Part shown: positions 54,312 to 63,834 of the stretch, piece after piece | Layout: each line of letters starts with the position of its first letter | How positions within the stretch are numbered: the stretch's first letter is position 1 | DNA from: Streptomyces sp. NRRL S-646 | GTDB lineage: Bacteria > Actinomycetota > Actinomycetes > Streptomycetales > Streptomycetaceae | Reading direction: 5' to 3' | DNA: 64,000 nt | NCBI RefSeq assembly: GCF_000720765.1 | Contig: NZ_JODC01000005.1 | Span: 558,001-622,000, forward strand | Position numbers and translations under genes: made by a program | Notes under the pieces: model-generated | What the model was told of the DNA's origin: nothing | Seen by the model: only the letters and a program-made list of their open reading frames with translations | Databases searched by the model: none

Positions 54312-56303
54312 TCATCCGGGCTTCGGCACCGGCGCCGTGTACTGCTCGGCCTGGAGCGAGTACAGCTCCGCGTAGATACCGCCGCTCGCCAGCAGCTCGT
54401 CCGGGGTGCCGGACTCCGCGAGGCGGCCCTGGTCGAGGACGTGCACCAGGTCCGCGTGGCGCACCGACGCCAGCCGGTGGGTGATCAGCACGACGGTCTG
54501 CCCGGCCGAGGCCAGGGCGCGGATCTTCTCGAAGACCTCCAGCTCGGCGCGCGCGTCCAGGGCCGCCGTCGGCTCGTCCACGACCAGGATCCGGCCGCGC
54601 CGGTAGGCGGCCCGTGCCACGCCGAGCCGCTGCCACTGGCCGCCGGACAGCTCGTGGCCGCCGTTGAACTGGCGGGCCAGCAGCGTGTCCAGGCCGCGCG
54701 GCAGATCGGCCACCACGTCCTCGGCGCCGGCCTCGGCGAGCGACGTGGTCATGCGCTCCTCGGTGAGGGGCGCGGAGGAGCGGCCGATGGCCACGTTGAC
54801 GCGAGCCGTGAACGGCCAGCGCTTGAAGTCCTGGGCCACCATCGCGACCCGCTCGGCGAGCTGGTGCCGGTCCGCGGTCGCCGCGTCGACGCCGTCCCAC
54901 AGGATCCGGCCGCCGTCCGGCTTGTACAGACCCGCGAGCAGCTTGATCAAAGTGGTCTTGCCGGAGCCGTTCTCACCGACCAGCGCGACGATCCGGCCCA
55001 GCGGGAGAGTGAGCGAGACGTCGTCGAGGGCGGGGCGGGCGGACTCTCCCGGGTAGCTGAACGTGACGTTCTCGAAGCGGATCTCCCGCGGGTCCTCGGG
55101 CAGCGTGTCGCCGCCGACCGGGATCGCCCGCTCGGCCGCCTCGACGTACAGCTTCTGCAGATCGCCCACGAACAGGGCGTCCTCGTGGAGCGAGTTGACC
55201 GCCACGACCAGGTTGTCCAGGCTCGACGAGCCGGTGCGGATCGCGATCACCGCCGTGCCGGCCACGGACAGGGCCATCGCCCCGGCGAGCAGCAGTCCGC
55301 CGAGCGTCGCATACGTCGCCACGTTCGCCAGGCCCGTCCAGGCCGCGGCGATCAGCCCGGTGCGTGCCGCAAGGCGGGCCAGCCGCGCCTGCTCGGCCTC
55401 TGCAGTCTCCGACATGGCGTGATAGTGCCGCAGCAGGAAGGGGCCGACGCCGTGCACCCGGATCTCGGGCGCCGCGGCCGGTTCGGTGAGCAGGCCGCTG
55501 AGCAGATAGCCGGCCCGGGCATGCTGCACCCAGGTGTGCCAGGACTCGTAGCGCCGCCGGGCATTCGTCAGCGCGCTCCACGCGGTCGGCAGCGTCATCG
55601 TCGCCAGCAGCGGGAGCAGCACGGGGTGCAGCACCGTCAGCACGCCCGCCGCCGCGATCAGCGAGATCAGCGCGCTCACCACGCGCGTGGAGTACGAGAT
55701 CATCCGCCGCGCCGATCCGGCGCCGTACTGCGCGGTGTCCAGCAGCTTGTGGAAGGCGTGGTCCTCGATCGCGGCCAGTTCGACCGCCGCCGCGCGCTCC
55801 AGATACAGCTCGGTCGCGACCCGCTCCACCTTGGGCTCAAGGCGTCCGGTCGCATACGTCGACGCACCCCGCAGCAGCGCTCCGAGCAGGGCCACGGCGG
55901 CCATGGCGGCCAGCACCGGTACGGCCTCGCGCAGCCGGTCCGCGATCGCACCGCCGCCGATCAGCCGCCCCAGCACGCTGTTCATGGCGAGCAGACCCAC
56001 CGCCTGGGCCGCACCCCGGCCCGCCTCGGCCGCCAGCACGATCCGCGCGGCCCGCCGGTCGGCCTGCCAGGCGAGCCGGAAACTGGAGCCCAGCAGGGCC
56101 GGCAGCCGCGTCACCATGGCCCGGAAGTTCAGCTCCAAAAACGCGTCCCGGTGCTGGTTCCAGCCCAGGTCGTAGCGCAACGGCCCACCGAAGAGCAGCT
56201 GTTCCGACTCGGAGACCTCGGGCGGCCCGTCGCCGCGCTTCTTCTCCCGCCTGCCCGAGCTCCGTGCCTTCCTGCGCCCGCCCGAGTCCTGTGGTTCCGC
56301 CAC
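54312..56303 (-). CDS. ABC transporter, fused permease and ATP-binding protein
   Basis: GTG 56303 has GGGGAGG 6 bases upstream; a GTG at 56339 lacks one. The 663-residue half-transporter has a charged N-terminus (RRKARSSGRREKKRGDG), five to six membrane helices (about 80-350) and an ATPase domain with Walker A GENGSGKTT, signature LSGGQWQRLG, Walker B ILVVDEPTAALD and H-loop ITHRL. It should work as a homodimeric exporter. The substrate is unknown. Confidence 0.92.
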   Translation of the reverse strand: MAEPQDSGGRRKARSSGRREKKRGDGPPEVSESEQLLFGGPLRYDLGWNQHRDAFLELNFRAMVTRLPALLGSSFRLAWQADRRAARIVLAAEAGRGAAQAVGLLAMNSVLGRLIGGGAIADRLREAVPVLAAMAAVALLGALLRGASTYATGRLEPKVERVATELYLERAAAVELAAIEDHAFHKLLDTAQYGAGSARRMISYSTRVVSALISLIAAAGVLTVLHPVLLPLLATMTLPTAWSALTNARRRYESWHTWVQHARAGYLLSGLLTEPAAAPEIRVHGVGPFLLRHYHAMSETAEAEQARLARLAARTGLIAAAWTGLANVATYATLGGLLLAGAMALSVAGTAVIAIRTGSSSLDNLVVAVNSLHEDALFVGDLQKLYVEAAERAIPVGGDTLPEDPREIRFENVTFSYPGESARPALDDVSLTLPLGRIVALVGENGSGKTTLIKLLAGLYKPDGGRILWDGVDAATADRHQLAERVAMVAQDFKRWPFTARVNVAIGRSSAPLTEERMTTSLAEAGAEDVVADLPRGLDTLLARQFNGGHELSGGQWQRLGVARAAYRRGRILVVDEPTAALDARAELEVFEKIRALASAGQTVVLITHRLASVRHADLVHVLDQGRLAESGTPDELLASGGIYAELYSLQAEQYTAPVPKPG

Positions 56304-56440
56304 GTCGGCCTCCCCCGATCCACGTCGACGAACGGCCACTATCGCGGGGCCGGACCCCTCGGGGGAGAGCGCATGCCGCGGTGGGTCGAGCGCGCGGGCG
56401 TGCGCCCTGCTGGGGCGCGATGTTTACGCAACCACGCGGG

Positions 56441-56881
56441 TCATGCGACGGCCGGCCGCGACCACGTCGGCGTCGTCCCCGTCACCCGGCACAGCACCAG
56501 ATACAGCGGGATCGGCGGGGTGTAGGGGAGTGTGCCGGTCGGCCGGTGGATGAGGTCGGGGACCGCCGGGGCGTCCGGAACTAGCGCCCCGGCGGCGTAC
56601 TGCGCGGGCGTCGGCCACTCCAGTGCGTAGTCGGAGTCGGACGGGACGAGCCACCACCAGTGCGCCGCATCGGCGTACACGCACCCCGCGCGCGGCAGCC
56701 GGGACAGCACCAGCGGGCCGAAGCGGGCGGGCACCTCCACCGCGTCGCAGCCCATCGGGGCCGTCATGCCGTCCGGCACGGGCAGCCGCCGGGGCGTGCC
56801 CGGCGTGTGCACTCCGCGCCGGAGGCGGACCAGCGTGTCCAGGCTCAGCACCCGGCCGCCGGACGCAGCGCTCACCGCCAT
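56441..56881 (-). CDS. hypothetical protein downstream of an RsbW-like ATPase
   Basis: ATG 56881 gives 146 residues; it overlaps the upstream ATPase gene by 10 bases, so they are probably coupled. The sequence has few hydrophobic stretches, several Trp (HWWWLVPSDSDYALEWP) and a Pro-rich C-terminus (RPTGTLPYTPPIPLYLVLCR). From memory, similar genes sit next to RsbW-like ATPases in Streptomyces, but I recall no function. Confidence 0.7.
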   Translation of the reverse strand: MAVSAASGGRVLSLDTLVRLRRGVHTPGTPRRLPVPDGMTAPMGCDAVEVPARFGPLVLSRLPRAGCVYADAAHWWWLVPSDSDYALEWPTPAQYAAGALVPDAPAVPDLIHRPTGTLPYTPPIPLYLVLCRVTGTTPTWSRPAVA

Positions 56882-57510
56882 GCGGCCCCCGTCCCGTGCT
56901 GCCCGTGGCGTGCGTCCCGACCGTGCGGTGCGGCCGCCTCGTCCTCGTCGCCCGAACCACCGGCCGGACCCGGCTTGGGGCGGGCCCCCCAGCCGAGGTC
57001 GTTGCAAGGCCCGCAGTCATGGCGGGGCGTATCGGCCTGGCGCGGCAGCTCCGCCCAGACCAGCAGCCCCGGACCGTGCTCATGGGCGCCCCATGCGTCA
57101 CACAGCGCGTCGATGAGGAGCAAACCCCTCCCGTGCTCCTCCTCGGGCCGCGCCCGCGACGCACGGGGCGCACCCGGGGAGCAGCCCTCGTCACGCACGG
57201 CTATGCGCACCAGTTCGTCGCCGTCGCGCAGCTCGCAGACGATGTGACTGCTCGCTGTGTGCACGAGGGCGTTGGTGACCAGCTCGGTGATGACCAGAGC
57301 CGCGGTGTCGCAGATGTCCTCGCACACCGACCAGACGTTCAGCCGGGCCCTCGTCAGGCGTCTGGCCTGCGCGGGAGAAGCCGGGTGCGCGGCCAGCTCG
57401 AAGCGGAACCGGCGCTCGGCAGGAGCCCCCTCGTGGCGTGCACCGAGGCTGTGGGGGTGGCCTTCGGCGGCGTCTGTTCCTAAGGGCGCGGACGGAATCA
57501 CGCTTGCCAC
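56872..57510 (-). CDS. RsbW-like ATP-binding protein (HATPase_c serine kinase family)
   Basis: GTG 57510 has GGGG 6 bases upstream; TTG 57537 and GTG 57501 are alternatives. The 212-residue protein has the GHKL ATPase core: N box ITELVTNALVHT, G1 box VRDEGC, and G2 region HGRGLLLIDALCD. Streptomyces have dozens of such single-domain ATPases acting as anti-sigma factors or partners of DUF397/DUF5753 proteins. A Gly/Asp-rich C-terminal tail follows. It is divergent from the XRE regulator gene, with 228 bases between starts. Confidence 0.88.
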   Translation of the reverse strand: MASVIPSAPLGTDAAEGHPHSLGARHEGAPAERRFRFELAAHPASPAQARRLTRARLNVWSVCEDICDTAALVITELVTNALVHTASSHIVCELRDGDELVRIAVRDEGCSPGAPRASRARPEEEHGRGLLLIDALCDAWGAHEHGPGLLVWAELPRQADTPRHDCGPCNDLGWGARPKPGPAGGSGDEDEAAAPHGRDARHGQHGTGAAWR

Positions 57511-57738
57511 TATCGCCCCGGCGTGAACACTTGGCAAGTGTCACTCTGAAAATTACAGAGTGGCCTGTGACGGTGTGGAAGGCCGTGGCACACTGCTCGC
57601 AACAGCACGTCAGACGGCGCCAGTTGGGATCGACGGAGACCCGTACGAAACCGTACAGATCTTCGAATAGGTCTTCGGATGGCGCCGTATGGCTGTCAGC
57701 ATGCTTTTTGGACTCCAAGCGGCCACGGGAGGTGGAGG

Positions 57739-58599
57739 GTGAGCGAACCGCGGTCCGCGCCGACGGTCGGTCAAGTCGTCCTCGGCCGTCGTCTGTTGGA
57801 CCTGCGGGAGCACGCCGGCCTCAAGCGCGAGGAGGCCGCCCGCATCCTCCGGGTCGCCCCCGCCACCGTCCGCCGCATGGAGATGGCCGAGGTCGCCCTC
57901 AAAATCCCGTACCTCCAGCTGCTCCTGAAGTCCTACGGCGTCGGCGACGAGGAGGCCGATGTCTTCGTGCAGCTGGCCGAGGAGGCCAACAGGCCCGGCT
58001 GGTGGCAGCGGTTCCACGACATCCTGCCCGGCTGGTTCTCCATGTACGTCAGCCTCGAGGGCGCCGCGAGCCTCATCCGCTCCTACGACCCCCACTTCGT
58101 CCCCGGCCTGCTGCAGACCGAGGACTACGCCCGCGGAGTCCTGCGGTCGGGCGCGATCGGCCAGACCAGCCCCGAGGACATCGAGCGCCATGTCGCCCTG
58201 CGCATACAACGCCAGGAACTGCTCACCCGTGAGGGTGCGCCACGCTTCTGGGCCGTCCTGGACGAGACCGCGCTGCGCCGCCCGGTCGGCGGCCCGGAGG
58301 TGATGCGTGCCCAGATCGACAGACTGCTCGAGGCCACGAAGCTGCCCAACGTGACCGTGCAGGTCGCGCCCTTCGCGGGCGGCCCGCACCCCGGCACGTA
58401 CGGGCCCTTCGTGCTGTTCCGATTTGCCATGTCAGAACTGCCGGACATGGTCTACAGCGAGTACCTGACCGGCGCCGTCTATCTCGACGCGCGCGCCGAG
58501 GTGGCGGCCCACCTCGAGGTCATGGACCGCATGGCGGCGCAGGCCGCTACGGCACATCGCACGAAGGAGATCCTCGAGGATCTCCGCAAGGAGCTGTGA
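57739..58599 (+). CDS. XRE-family regulator with DUF5753 domain
   Basis: GTG 57739 follows GGAGG. The 286-residue protein starts with a helix-turn-helix (about 10-65; RRLLDLREHAGLKREEAARI, VAPATVRRMEMAEV) and continues as DUF5753 (about 90-270; SLEGAASLIRSYDPHFVPGL, LQTEDYARGVL, LPNVTVQVAPFAGG). These BldB-partner-like regulators pair with DUF397 proteins; the pair is thought to control development or antibiotic production. The DUF397 gene begins directly after its stop. Confidence 0.93.
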   Translation: MSEPRSAPTVGQVVLGRRLLDLREHAGLKREEAARILRVAPATVRRMEMAEVALKIPYLQLLLKSYGVGDEEADVFVQLAEEANRPGWWQRFHDILPGWFSMYVSLEGAASLIRSYDPHFVPGLLQTEDYARGVLRSGAIGQTSPEDIERHVALRIQRQELLTREGAPRFWAVLDETALRRPVGGPEVMRAQIDRLLEATKLPNVTVQVAPFAGGPHPGTYGPFVLFRFAMSELPDMVYSEYLTGAVYLDARAEVAAHLEVMDRMAAQAATAHRTKEILEDLRKEL

Positions 58600-58854
58600 A
58601 TGGATCGCATCAAGCCGCGCAAACACGTCTACAACGGCATGCCCGCGCGGGAGTTGGGCAGCGAGGGCTGGCTCAAGCCGTGGAGCGGCGGCAACGGCGG
58701 CAACTGCCTGGAGGCGATGAAGCTGGCCGACGGCCGGATCGCCGTCCGCCAGTCCACCGACCCTGACGGGCCGGCGCTGATCTACACCACCGACGAGATG
58801 ACGGCGTTCATCGAGGGCGCCAAGGCGGGGGAGGCGGACTTCCTGCTGTCGTGA
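58600..58854 (+). CDS. DUF397 domain protein
   Basis: ATG 58600 abuts the upstream TGA (58597-58599). The 84-residue protein shows the DUF397 pattern: WLKPWSGGNGGNCLEAMKL, DGRIAVRQSTDPDGPALIYT and the final EMTAFIEGAKAGEADFLL. It is the small partner of the preceding XRE/DUF5753 regulator, probably forming a toxin-antitoxin-like or signalling pair. Confidence 0.92.
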   Translation: MDRIKPRKHVYNGMPARELGSEGWLKPWSGGNGGNCLEAMKLADGRIAVRQSTDPDGPALIYTTDEMTAFIEGAKAGEADFLLS

Positions 58855-58931
58855 CGTGTTGGTCCGACGCCTGCTCGGACACTTGCTCAACTGCCCCTCT
58901 TGACTGTGAACCAAGTCCTGATTGCGAACTG

Positions 58932-59513
58932 ATGGACCATCAATTAATGGTTGAGATCGACACCGGCAAGCCGCTTCCCGCGCGGATGTACGGCTGGTAC
59001 CTCGGCGGCAAGGACAACTACCTGGCGGACGAGGCCATGGGGCACAGATGCTCGCCCTCGACCCGCGGGTGCCGGTGATGGCGCGGGTCAACCGGGCGTT
59101 CATGCACCGCGCCACTTGGTGGCCGTCCCGGTCTGCTGCGACGACGACCCGATCGTGTTCGCCGACGCCACCGACCTGCTGCGTGGCACGGGCGACGGCG
59201 TCACCGGGAATCTGCAGGCCGCCGTCCGCGAGCCGGATGCCATGCTCGACGGGGCGAAGAAGATCCTCGACTTCGGCCGCCCTCTGGCCCTTTCGCTGAT
59301 CGCGCTGTTCCACTTCGTCCCCGACGAGGACGGCGCGCACGAACTCGTCCGCCGGCTGCTGTCCGAACCCCCCTCCGGCAGCCACCTGGTGGCCGGCCAC
59401 GCGACCGCCGACTCCACCTCCGAGGAGCCGAAGGCCCCGACCGAGCAGCTCAAGGCCGCCGGTCAGGACGCGGGCTGATTCCGGGGTACGGGGCGGTGGG
59501 CCGCAAGCAATGA
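58932..59513 (+). pseudogene. decayed DUF574-type SAM-dependent methyltransferase
   Basis: Fragments in different frames match successive parts of DUF574 methyltransferases: DTGKPLPARMYGWYLGGKDN (about 58958), then QMLALDPRVPVMARVNRAFM in another frame (59046 on), then DDDPIVFADATDLLRGTGDG through VPDEDGAHELVRRLLSEPP (59145 on), and a last IPGYGAV (59482 on) after an in-frame TGA. The segment with the SAM-binding GxGxP motif, expected near 59120, is missing, and the C-terminal 60 residues are deleted. It is non-functional. It follows the XRE/DUF397 pair, a common place for this family. Confidence 0.8.
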
Positions 59514-59531
59514 CCGCCCCGGGGCGGCGGC

Positions 59532-61004
59532 TCATCCGGAGGCGGGACCCGGCTTGTCCGCCGCCGGCGGCAGCACCCCGCACAGTGCCTCCAACGCCGC
59601 CCCGTACGCATGCTCGGAGGGCGTCGCGTACCCCACGACCAGGCCGTCCTGAGCCGCCATGTCCGTTGCCGGGTGGCGGAATTCGGCCAGCCCGTCCAGG
59701 GCGACTCCCTGCCAGGCGGCGGCCTTTACGGCGGACCGTTCCGTGCCGGGCGGCAGCCGCAGCACCGCGTGCAACCCCGCCGCGACCCCTGTGACCTCGA
59801 TGTGAGGTGCCTGCGCGGCGAGAGCCGCGACGAGGCGGTCGCGACGGCTGCGGTACCGCAGCCGCATGCGCCGCACATGCCGGTCGTACGAGCCGGAGAC
59901 GATGAAGTCGGCAAGGCTCAGCTGGTCGAGGACGCTCGCCCACGCCTCGCGCTCACCCTTGGCCGCAAGCACACCATCCACGTACCGCCCGGGCAGCACC
60001 ATCCAGCCCAGCCGCACCGCCGGCGACAGGCTCTTGCTGACCGAGCCCAGCAGGATCACCCGCTCGGGGTCGAGCCCCTGAACCGCCCCGACGGGCCTGC
60101 GGTCGTAACGGAACTCCCCGTCGTAGTCGTCCTCCACCACCACGCCGCCACGCGCGCGTGCCCAGTCCACCACCGCGGCCCTGCGCTCCGCGTGCAGCGG
60201 CCCTCCGGTCGGGAACTGGTGCGCAGGCGTGAGCAGAACGGCCCGCTCCCGCGCCAGCCGGTCGAGGCGTGCGCCCTGGTCGTCCAGGGGGAGCGGTACG
60301 GTCCGCACGCCGGCGGAAGCGAGCAACTCCCGGTGGAACGGCAGGCCGTACGCCTCCACGGCCAGCGGTCCGGTGAGGACACGGTCCCGGCCGCCGAAGA
60401 GGAGCCGCAGCCCGTGCGCGAAGCCGGAGCAGATCACGATCCGGTCCGGCTCGGTGCGCACACCACGCGCGCGTGCCAGGTACTCCGTGAGCGCCTCCCT
60501 GAGCTCGATCCGGCCGGCGGGATCGCCGGGGCCGAACACCTCGCTGGGGGCCTGCTGCAGGGCCCGCCGATAGGACGCCAGCCAGGCCGAACGCGGAAAC
60601 GCGGACGCATCCGGGGTGCCCTGGCGCAGATCGTGGCGAGGGCCACGCGCGCGTGGAGGTGCCATTGACCCACGCGCGCGTGCAGGTGCGTTCCGGGGCG
60701 CGCGGGCGGCGTGACGCAGGGGTTCGGCACGTTCGGCGACCCGTGTGCCCGACCCCTGACGTGCGGTCAGCCAGCCCTCCGCGACCAGCTCCGCGTACGC
60801 GTCGGCCACCGTGTTGCGGGCAACGCCGAGGTCGGCTGCGAGCGAGCGGTACGGCGGCAGCCGGGTGCCCGGAGCGAGCCGCCCACTGCGCACGGCCTCG
60901 CGCAACGCCCCGATGAGCGCCGCCCGCCGCCCGCCCGACCCGGCCAGCTCCAGATGCAGGTCGGCCCCGATCAGCTCAGCAGAATTGACCCACGATTTCC
61001 CCAT
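59532..61004 (-). CDS. pdxR: MocR/PdxR-type PLP-dependent transcriptional regulator
   Basis: The 490-residue protein fuses an N-terminal GntR winged HTH (about 25-90; LIGALREAVRSGRLAPGTRL, VARNTVADAYAEL) to a fold-type I aminotransferase domain (about 130-480) with VVVEDDYDGEF, LGSVSKSLSPAVRLGW (PLP-binding Lys) and an Arg for carboxylate binding. MocR proteins such as PdxR sense PLP and control vitamin B6 genes. The divergent target is the AhpD-like gene 47 bases away, so its regulon here may differ. Confidence 0.88.
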   Translation of the reverse strand: MGKSWVNSAELIGADLHLELAGSGGRRAALIGALREAVRSGRLAPGTRLPPYRSLAADLGVARNTVADAYAELVAEGWLTARQGSGTRVAERAEPLRHAARAPRNAPARARGSMAPPRARGPRHDLRQGTPDASAFPRSAWLASYRRALQQAPSEVFGPGDPAGRIELREALTEYLARARGVRTEPDRIVICSGFAHGLRLLFGGRDRVLTGPLAVEAYGLPFHRELLASAGVRTVPLPLDDQGARLDRLARERAVLLTPAHQFPTGGPLHAERRAAVVDWARARGGVVVEDDYDGEFRYDRRPVGAVQGLDPERVILLGSVSKSLSPAVRLGWMVLPGRYVDGVLAAKGEREAWASVLDQLSLADFIVSGSYDRHVRRMRLRYRSRRDRLVAALAAQAPHIEVTGVAAGLHAVLRLPPGTERSAVKAAAWQGVALDGLAEFRHPATDMAAQDGLVVGYATPSEHAYGAALEALCGVLPPAADKPGPASG

Positions 61005-61051
61005 GAAAATGCACCCTACAGCCGGTCTTTCAGGCCCGTAGATTGAAGGGC

Positions 61052-61531
61052 ATGACGACGAACACGACGCACATCACGACGGCCCGCCTGGACTTCGCGA
61101 AGTCCGCCCCGAAGGTCTTCCGCGCGCTCATCGGCTTCGACGCCGCTGCCCGCGAGGGGCTCGACCCGGCCCTCGTCGAACTGATCCAGATCCGCGCCTC
61201 GCACCTCAACCACTGCGCGTACTGCCTGCACATGCACACGGGCGATGCCCGCAAGGCCGGCGAGAGCGAGGACCGGCTGCACATGGTCGCCGTCTGGCGC
61301 GAGGCCCGCCACTTCTTCACCGAGCGGGAACAGGCCGCCCTCGCCCTGACCGAGGCGGTGACGCTGGTGGCCGACGGCGGCGTCCCCGACGAGGTCTACG
61401 CACAGGCCGCAGCCCAATTCGACGAGCAGGAACTGGCCCACGTCCTCGCCCTGATCCTCACGATCAACACCTGGAACCGGGTGGCCCTCTCCACGGGCAA
61501 GGTGGCGGGGACGGACGAACGGCGCCGTTAG
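61052..61531 (+). CDS. carboxymuconolactone decarboxylase / AhpD-like protein
   Basis: ATG 61052 is used; a TTG at 61043 lacks a binding site. The 159-residue protein shows the CMD fold with active-site CAYCLHMHT (CxxC plus His), preceded by ELIQIRASHLNH. Proteins with this CxxCxxxH pattern are AhpD-like thiol peroxidases/reductants, not true decarboxylases. It is divergent from the MocR regulator, which probably controls it. Confidence 0.9.
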   Translation: MTTNTTHITTARLDFAKSAPKVFRALIGFDAAAREGLDPALVELIQIRASHLNHCAYCLHMHTGDARKAGESEDRLHMVAVWREARHFFTEREQAALALTEAVTLVADGGVPDEVYAQAAAQFDEQELAHVLALILTINTWNRVALSTGKVAGTDERRR

Positions 61532-61546
61532 GCGGGCCGACGGCTG

Positions 61547-63034
61547 CTACACCGTCATCGGACGGTCGTACGGCCCGATGGGCGCCGGCAGCCGCGAACT
61601 CCCGGTCAGATAACGGTCGACGGCCGCCGCCACCGCCCGCCCCTCCGCGATCGCCCACACGATCAGCGACTGCCCCCGCGCGGCGTCCCCGGCCGCGAAC
61701 ACACCGGGCACGTTCGTCGCGAACCCTGCATCCCGGGTGATCGTCCCGCGGGTCTCCATCGCCAGCCCCAGCTGATCGACGAGCCCGTCCTCCCGGTCGG
61801 GTCCGGAGAAGCCGAGCGCGAGCAGCACGAGGTCGGCGGGGAGCGTCCGCCCGGTGTCGGGCCGTGGGCGTCGGGCCGCGTCCACCTCGACCAGGTGCAG
61901 CGACCGCACATGCCCGCTCTCGTCGCCGGTGAAGCGGAGCGTGGACGCAGCGAACAGCCGCGCGTCCGCGTCCGCCGCCGGCGCCGTCTCCAGATCCCGC
62001 GCCTCCTCGTGCGCGGCCGACAACCGGTAGATCTTCGGGTACGTCGGCCACGGCTCGGCGTCCTCGTCTCGGTCGGCGCCGGGCTGGGCGTAGATGTCCA
62101 ACTGCGTGACGGACGCGGCCCCTTCACGCACCGCGGTCCCCAGACAGTCCGCCCCCGTGTCTCCGCCCCCGACGATGACGACGTGCTTCCCGGCGGCGGA
62201 CATCGGAGAGCTCTCCAAGTCCCCTTCACGCACCCGGTTGGACAGCGGCAGATACTCCATCGCCTGCTGTATCCCGGCCAACTCCCGCCCGGGTACGGGC
62301 AGTTCACGCCACGCGGTCGCCCCCGTCGCGATCACCACGGCGTCGTACCGCGCCCGCAGCTCCGCCGCTCCGACGTCCCGCCCGACCGCCGTCGAGGTAC
62401 GGAACTTGGTCCCCTCGGCCCGCATCTGCTCCAGCCGCCGGTCCAGATGGTGCTTCTCCATCTTGAACTCGGGGATGCCGTACCGCATCAGCCCGCCGAG
62501 CCGGTCGTCCTTCTCGTACACGGCGACGGTGTGCCCGGCCCGCGTCAGCTGCTGAGCCGCGGCCAGCCCGGTGGGCCCGGACCCGATCACCGCGACGGTC
62601 CGCCCGGACAGCCGGTCCGGCGGCCGCGGCGGTGCGAACCCCAGCTCCCAGGCCTGGTCCGCGATGGCGACCTCGACGTTCTTGATCGTGACCGCGGGCT
62701 GGTTGATGGCGAGCACACACCCCGCCTCGCACGGCGCGGGACACAACCGCCCGGTGAACTCGGGGAAGTTGTTCGTGGCATGCAGCCGGTCGGCCGCCTG
62801 CCGCCAGTCGTCCCGGCTGACCAGGTCGTTCCACTCCGGTATCAGATTCCCGAGCGGACAGGCGTCGTGGCAGAACGGTATGCCGCAGTCCATACAGCGG
62901 TCGGCCTGCTTGTTGATGATGGGCAGCAGCGCCCCCGGGACGTAGACCTCGTCCCAGTCCTGGACCCGTTCCACGACCGGGCGGCGGGGCCAGTCCTGGC
63001 GAGGCGTGGTCATGAATCCCTTGGGATCGGCCAT
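61547..63034 (-). CDS. gltD: glutamate synthase small subunit-like flavoprotein
   Basis: The 495-residue protein has the N-terminal Fe-S motifs CMDCGIPFC...CPLGN and CPAPCEAGC, FAD-binding GSGPTGLAAAQQL, NADPH-binding VIVGGGDTGADC and a second FAD segment VFAAGDAARGQSLIVWAI. It passes electrons from NADPH to a glutamate synthase large subunit or another partner. No gltB is adjacent, although the window ends 1 kb away. It may be the second, orphan copy in the genome. Confidence 0.88.
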   Translation of the reverse strand: MADPKGFMTTPRQDWPRRPVVERVQDWDEVYVPGALLPIINKQADRCMDCGIPFCHDACPLGNLIPEWNDLVSRDDWRQAADRLHATNNFPEFTGRLCPAPCEAGCVLAINQPAVTIKNVEVAIADQAWELGFAPPRPPDRLSGRTVAVIGSGPTGLAAAQQLTRAGHTVAVYEKDDRLGGLMRYGIPEFKMEKHHLDRRLEQMRAEGTKFRTSTAVGRDVGAAELRARYDAVVIATGATAWRELPVPGRELAGIQQAMEYLPLSNRVREGDLESSPMSAAGKHVVIVGGGDTGADCLGTAVREGAASVTQLDIYAQPGADRDEDAEPWPTYPKIYRLSAAHEEARDLETAPAADADARLFAASTLRFTGDESGHVRSLHLVEVDAARRPRPDTGRTLPADLVLLALGFSGPDREDGLVDQLGLAMETRGTITRDAGFATNVPGVFAAGDAARGQSLIVWAIAEGRAVAAAVDRYLTGSSRLPAPIGPYDRPMTV

Positions 63035-63176
63035 GGCCGTGTTCCTTGCCTACGCGTACGACGAGCCGTGCGTCATCGGGCGGCACTCTTTCGGCCACGA
63101 TACGACTCCACGGCCCCGTGCGCAGAGGGGACGGACAGCGCTTTCCGCCCCGCCTTTCCCAGGATTCCTCCAGCAC

Positions 63177-63656
63177 TCAGGTCAGCGCCAGCACATACGC
63201 CACCGCGGAACCGGCCGAGGCGACCATCCGCACGTGATTCCAGAACGTCCACTCGCGTATGTACGACGGCCAGTACGCGGCGGCTTCCGGGGTGCCCGGG
63301 TCCAGCTTGGCCAGCGTGTCGTTGCGCGGCACGTTCGCAACCATGGTCACCCCGAACGAGCCGAACAGATACAGGGCGCTGCCCACCAGCAGCTCCACCC
63401 TCCCGTCGTCCGGCCACAGCACGAACGTCACCACGGCGAGCACCGCGCACAGCACCGCCGACCCCACGAACACCAGCATGAACGCCGGCATCACCGCGGT
63501 CACGTTGATCGCGTTCATCGCGGCCACGCCCTGCGCGGGCGGCAGCGCGGCGAGCCCCTTCATCACGAACGTCGAGAAGCCGCAGAAAACCCCGGCGACC
63601 AGACCGGTCCCGAGCACCCCCAGCACCGTCAGCCAGAAATACGGTCCATCGATCAT
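63177..63656 (-). CDS. DUF1772 (anthrone oxygenase-like) membrane protein
   Basis: ATG 63656 has GGAG about 10 bases upstream; GTG 63665 overlaps that motif. The 159-residue protein has four hydrophobic segments (FWLTVLGVLGTGLVAGVFCG, PAFMLVFVGSAVLCAVLAVV, LLVGSALYLFGSFGVTMVAN, VRMVASAGSAVAYVLAL). The pattern and NVPRNDTLAKLDP match DUF1772, which includes fungal anthrone oxygenases. No polyketide genes are adjacent, so an oxygenase role is uncertain. Confidence 0.82.
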   Translation of the reverse strand: MIDGPYFWLTVLGVLGTGLVAGVFCGFSTFVMKGLAALPPAQGVAAMNAINVTAVMPAFMLVFVGSAVLCAVLAVVTFVLWPDDGRVELLVGSALYLFGSFGVTMVANVPRNDTLAKLDPGTPEAAAYWPSYIREWTFWNHVRMVASAGSAVAYVLALT

Positions 63657-63834
63657 GTCGTCCACTCCCGCCTAGAGCCGAGATCTTCCCCGGCACCTCC
63701 CGTCACCACAAGTGAATTCCCGTACGAGCACAGTGACCATGGCCGAGGAACGCGGTCACATACGCGAGCGTCCAGCCGTGATCCGGCGGCCGCCGCTCGC
63801 GAGCGCAGCGCCGGCGGGCCGCCTGCGGCCCGAT

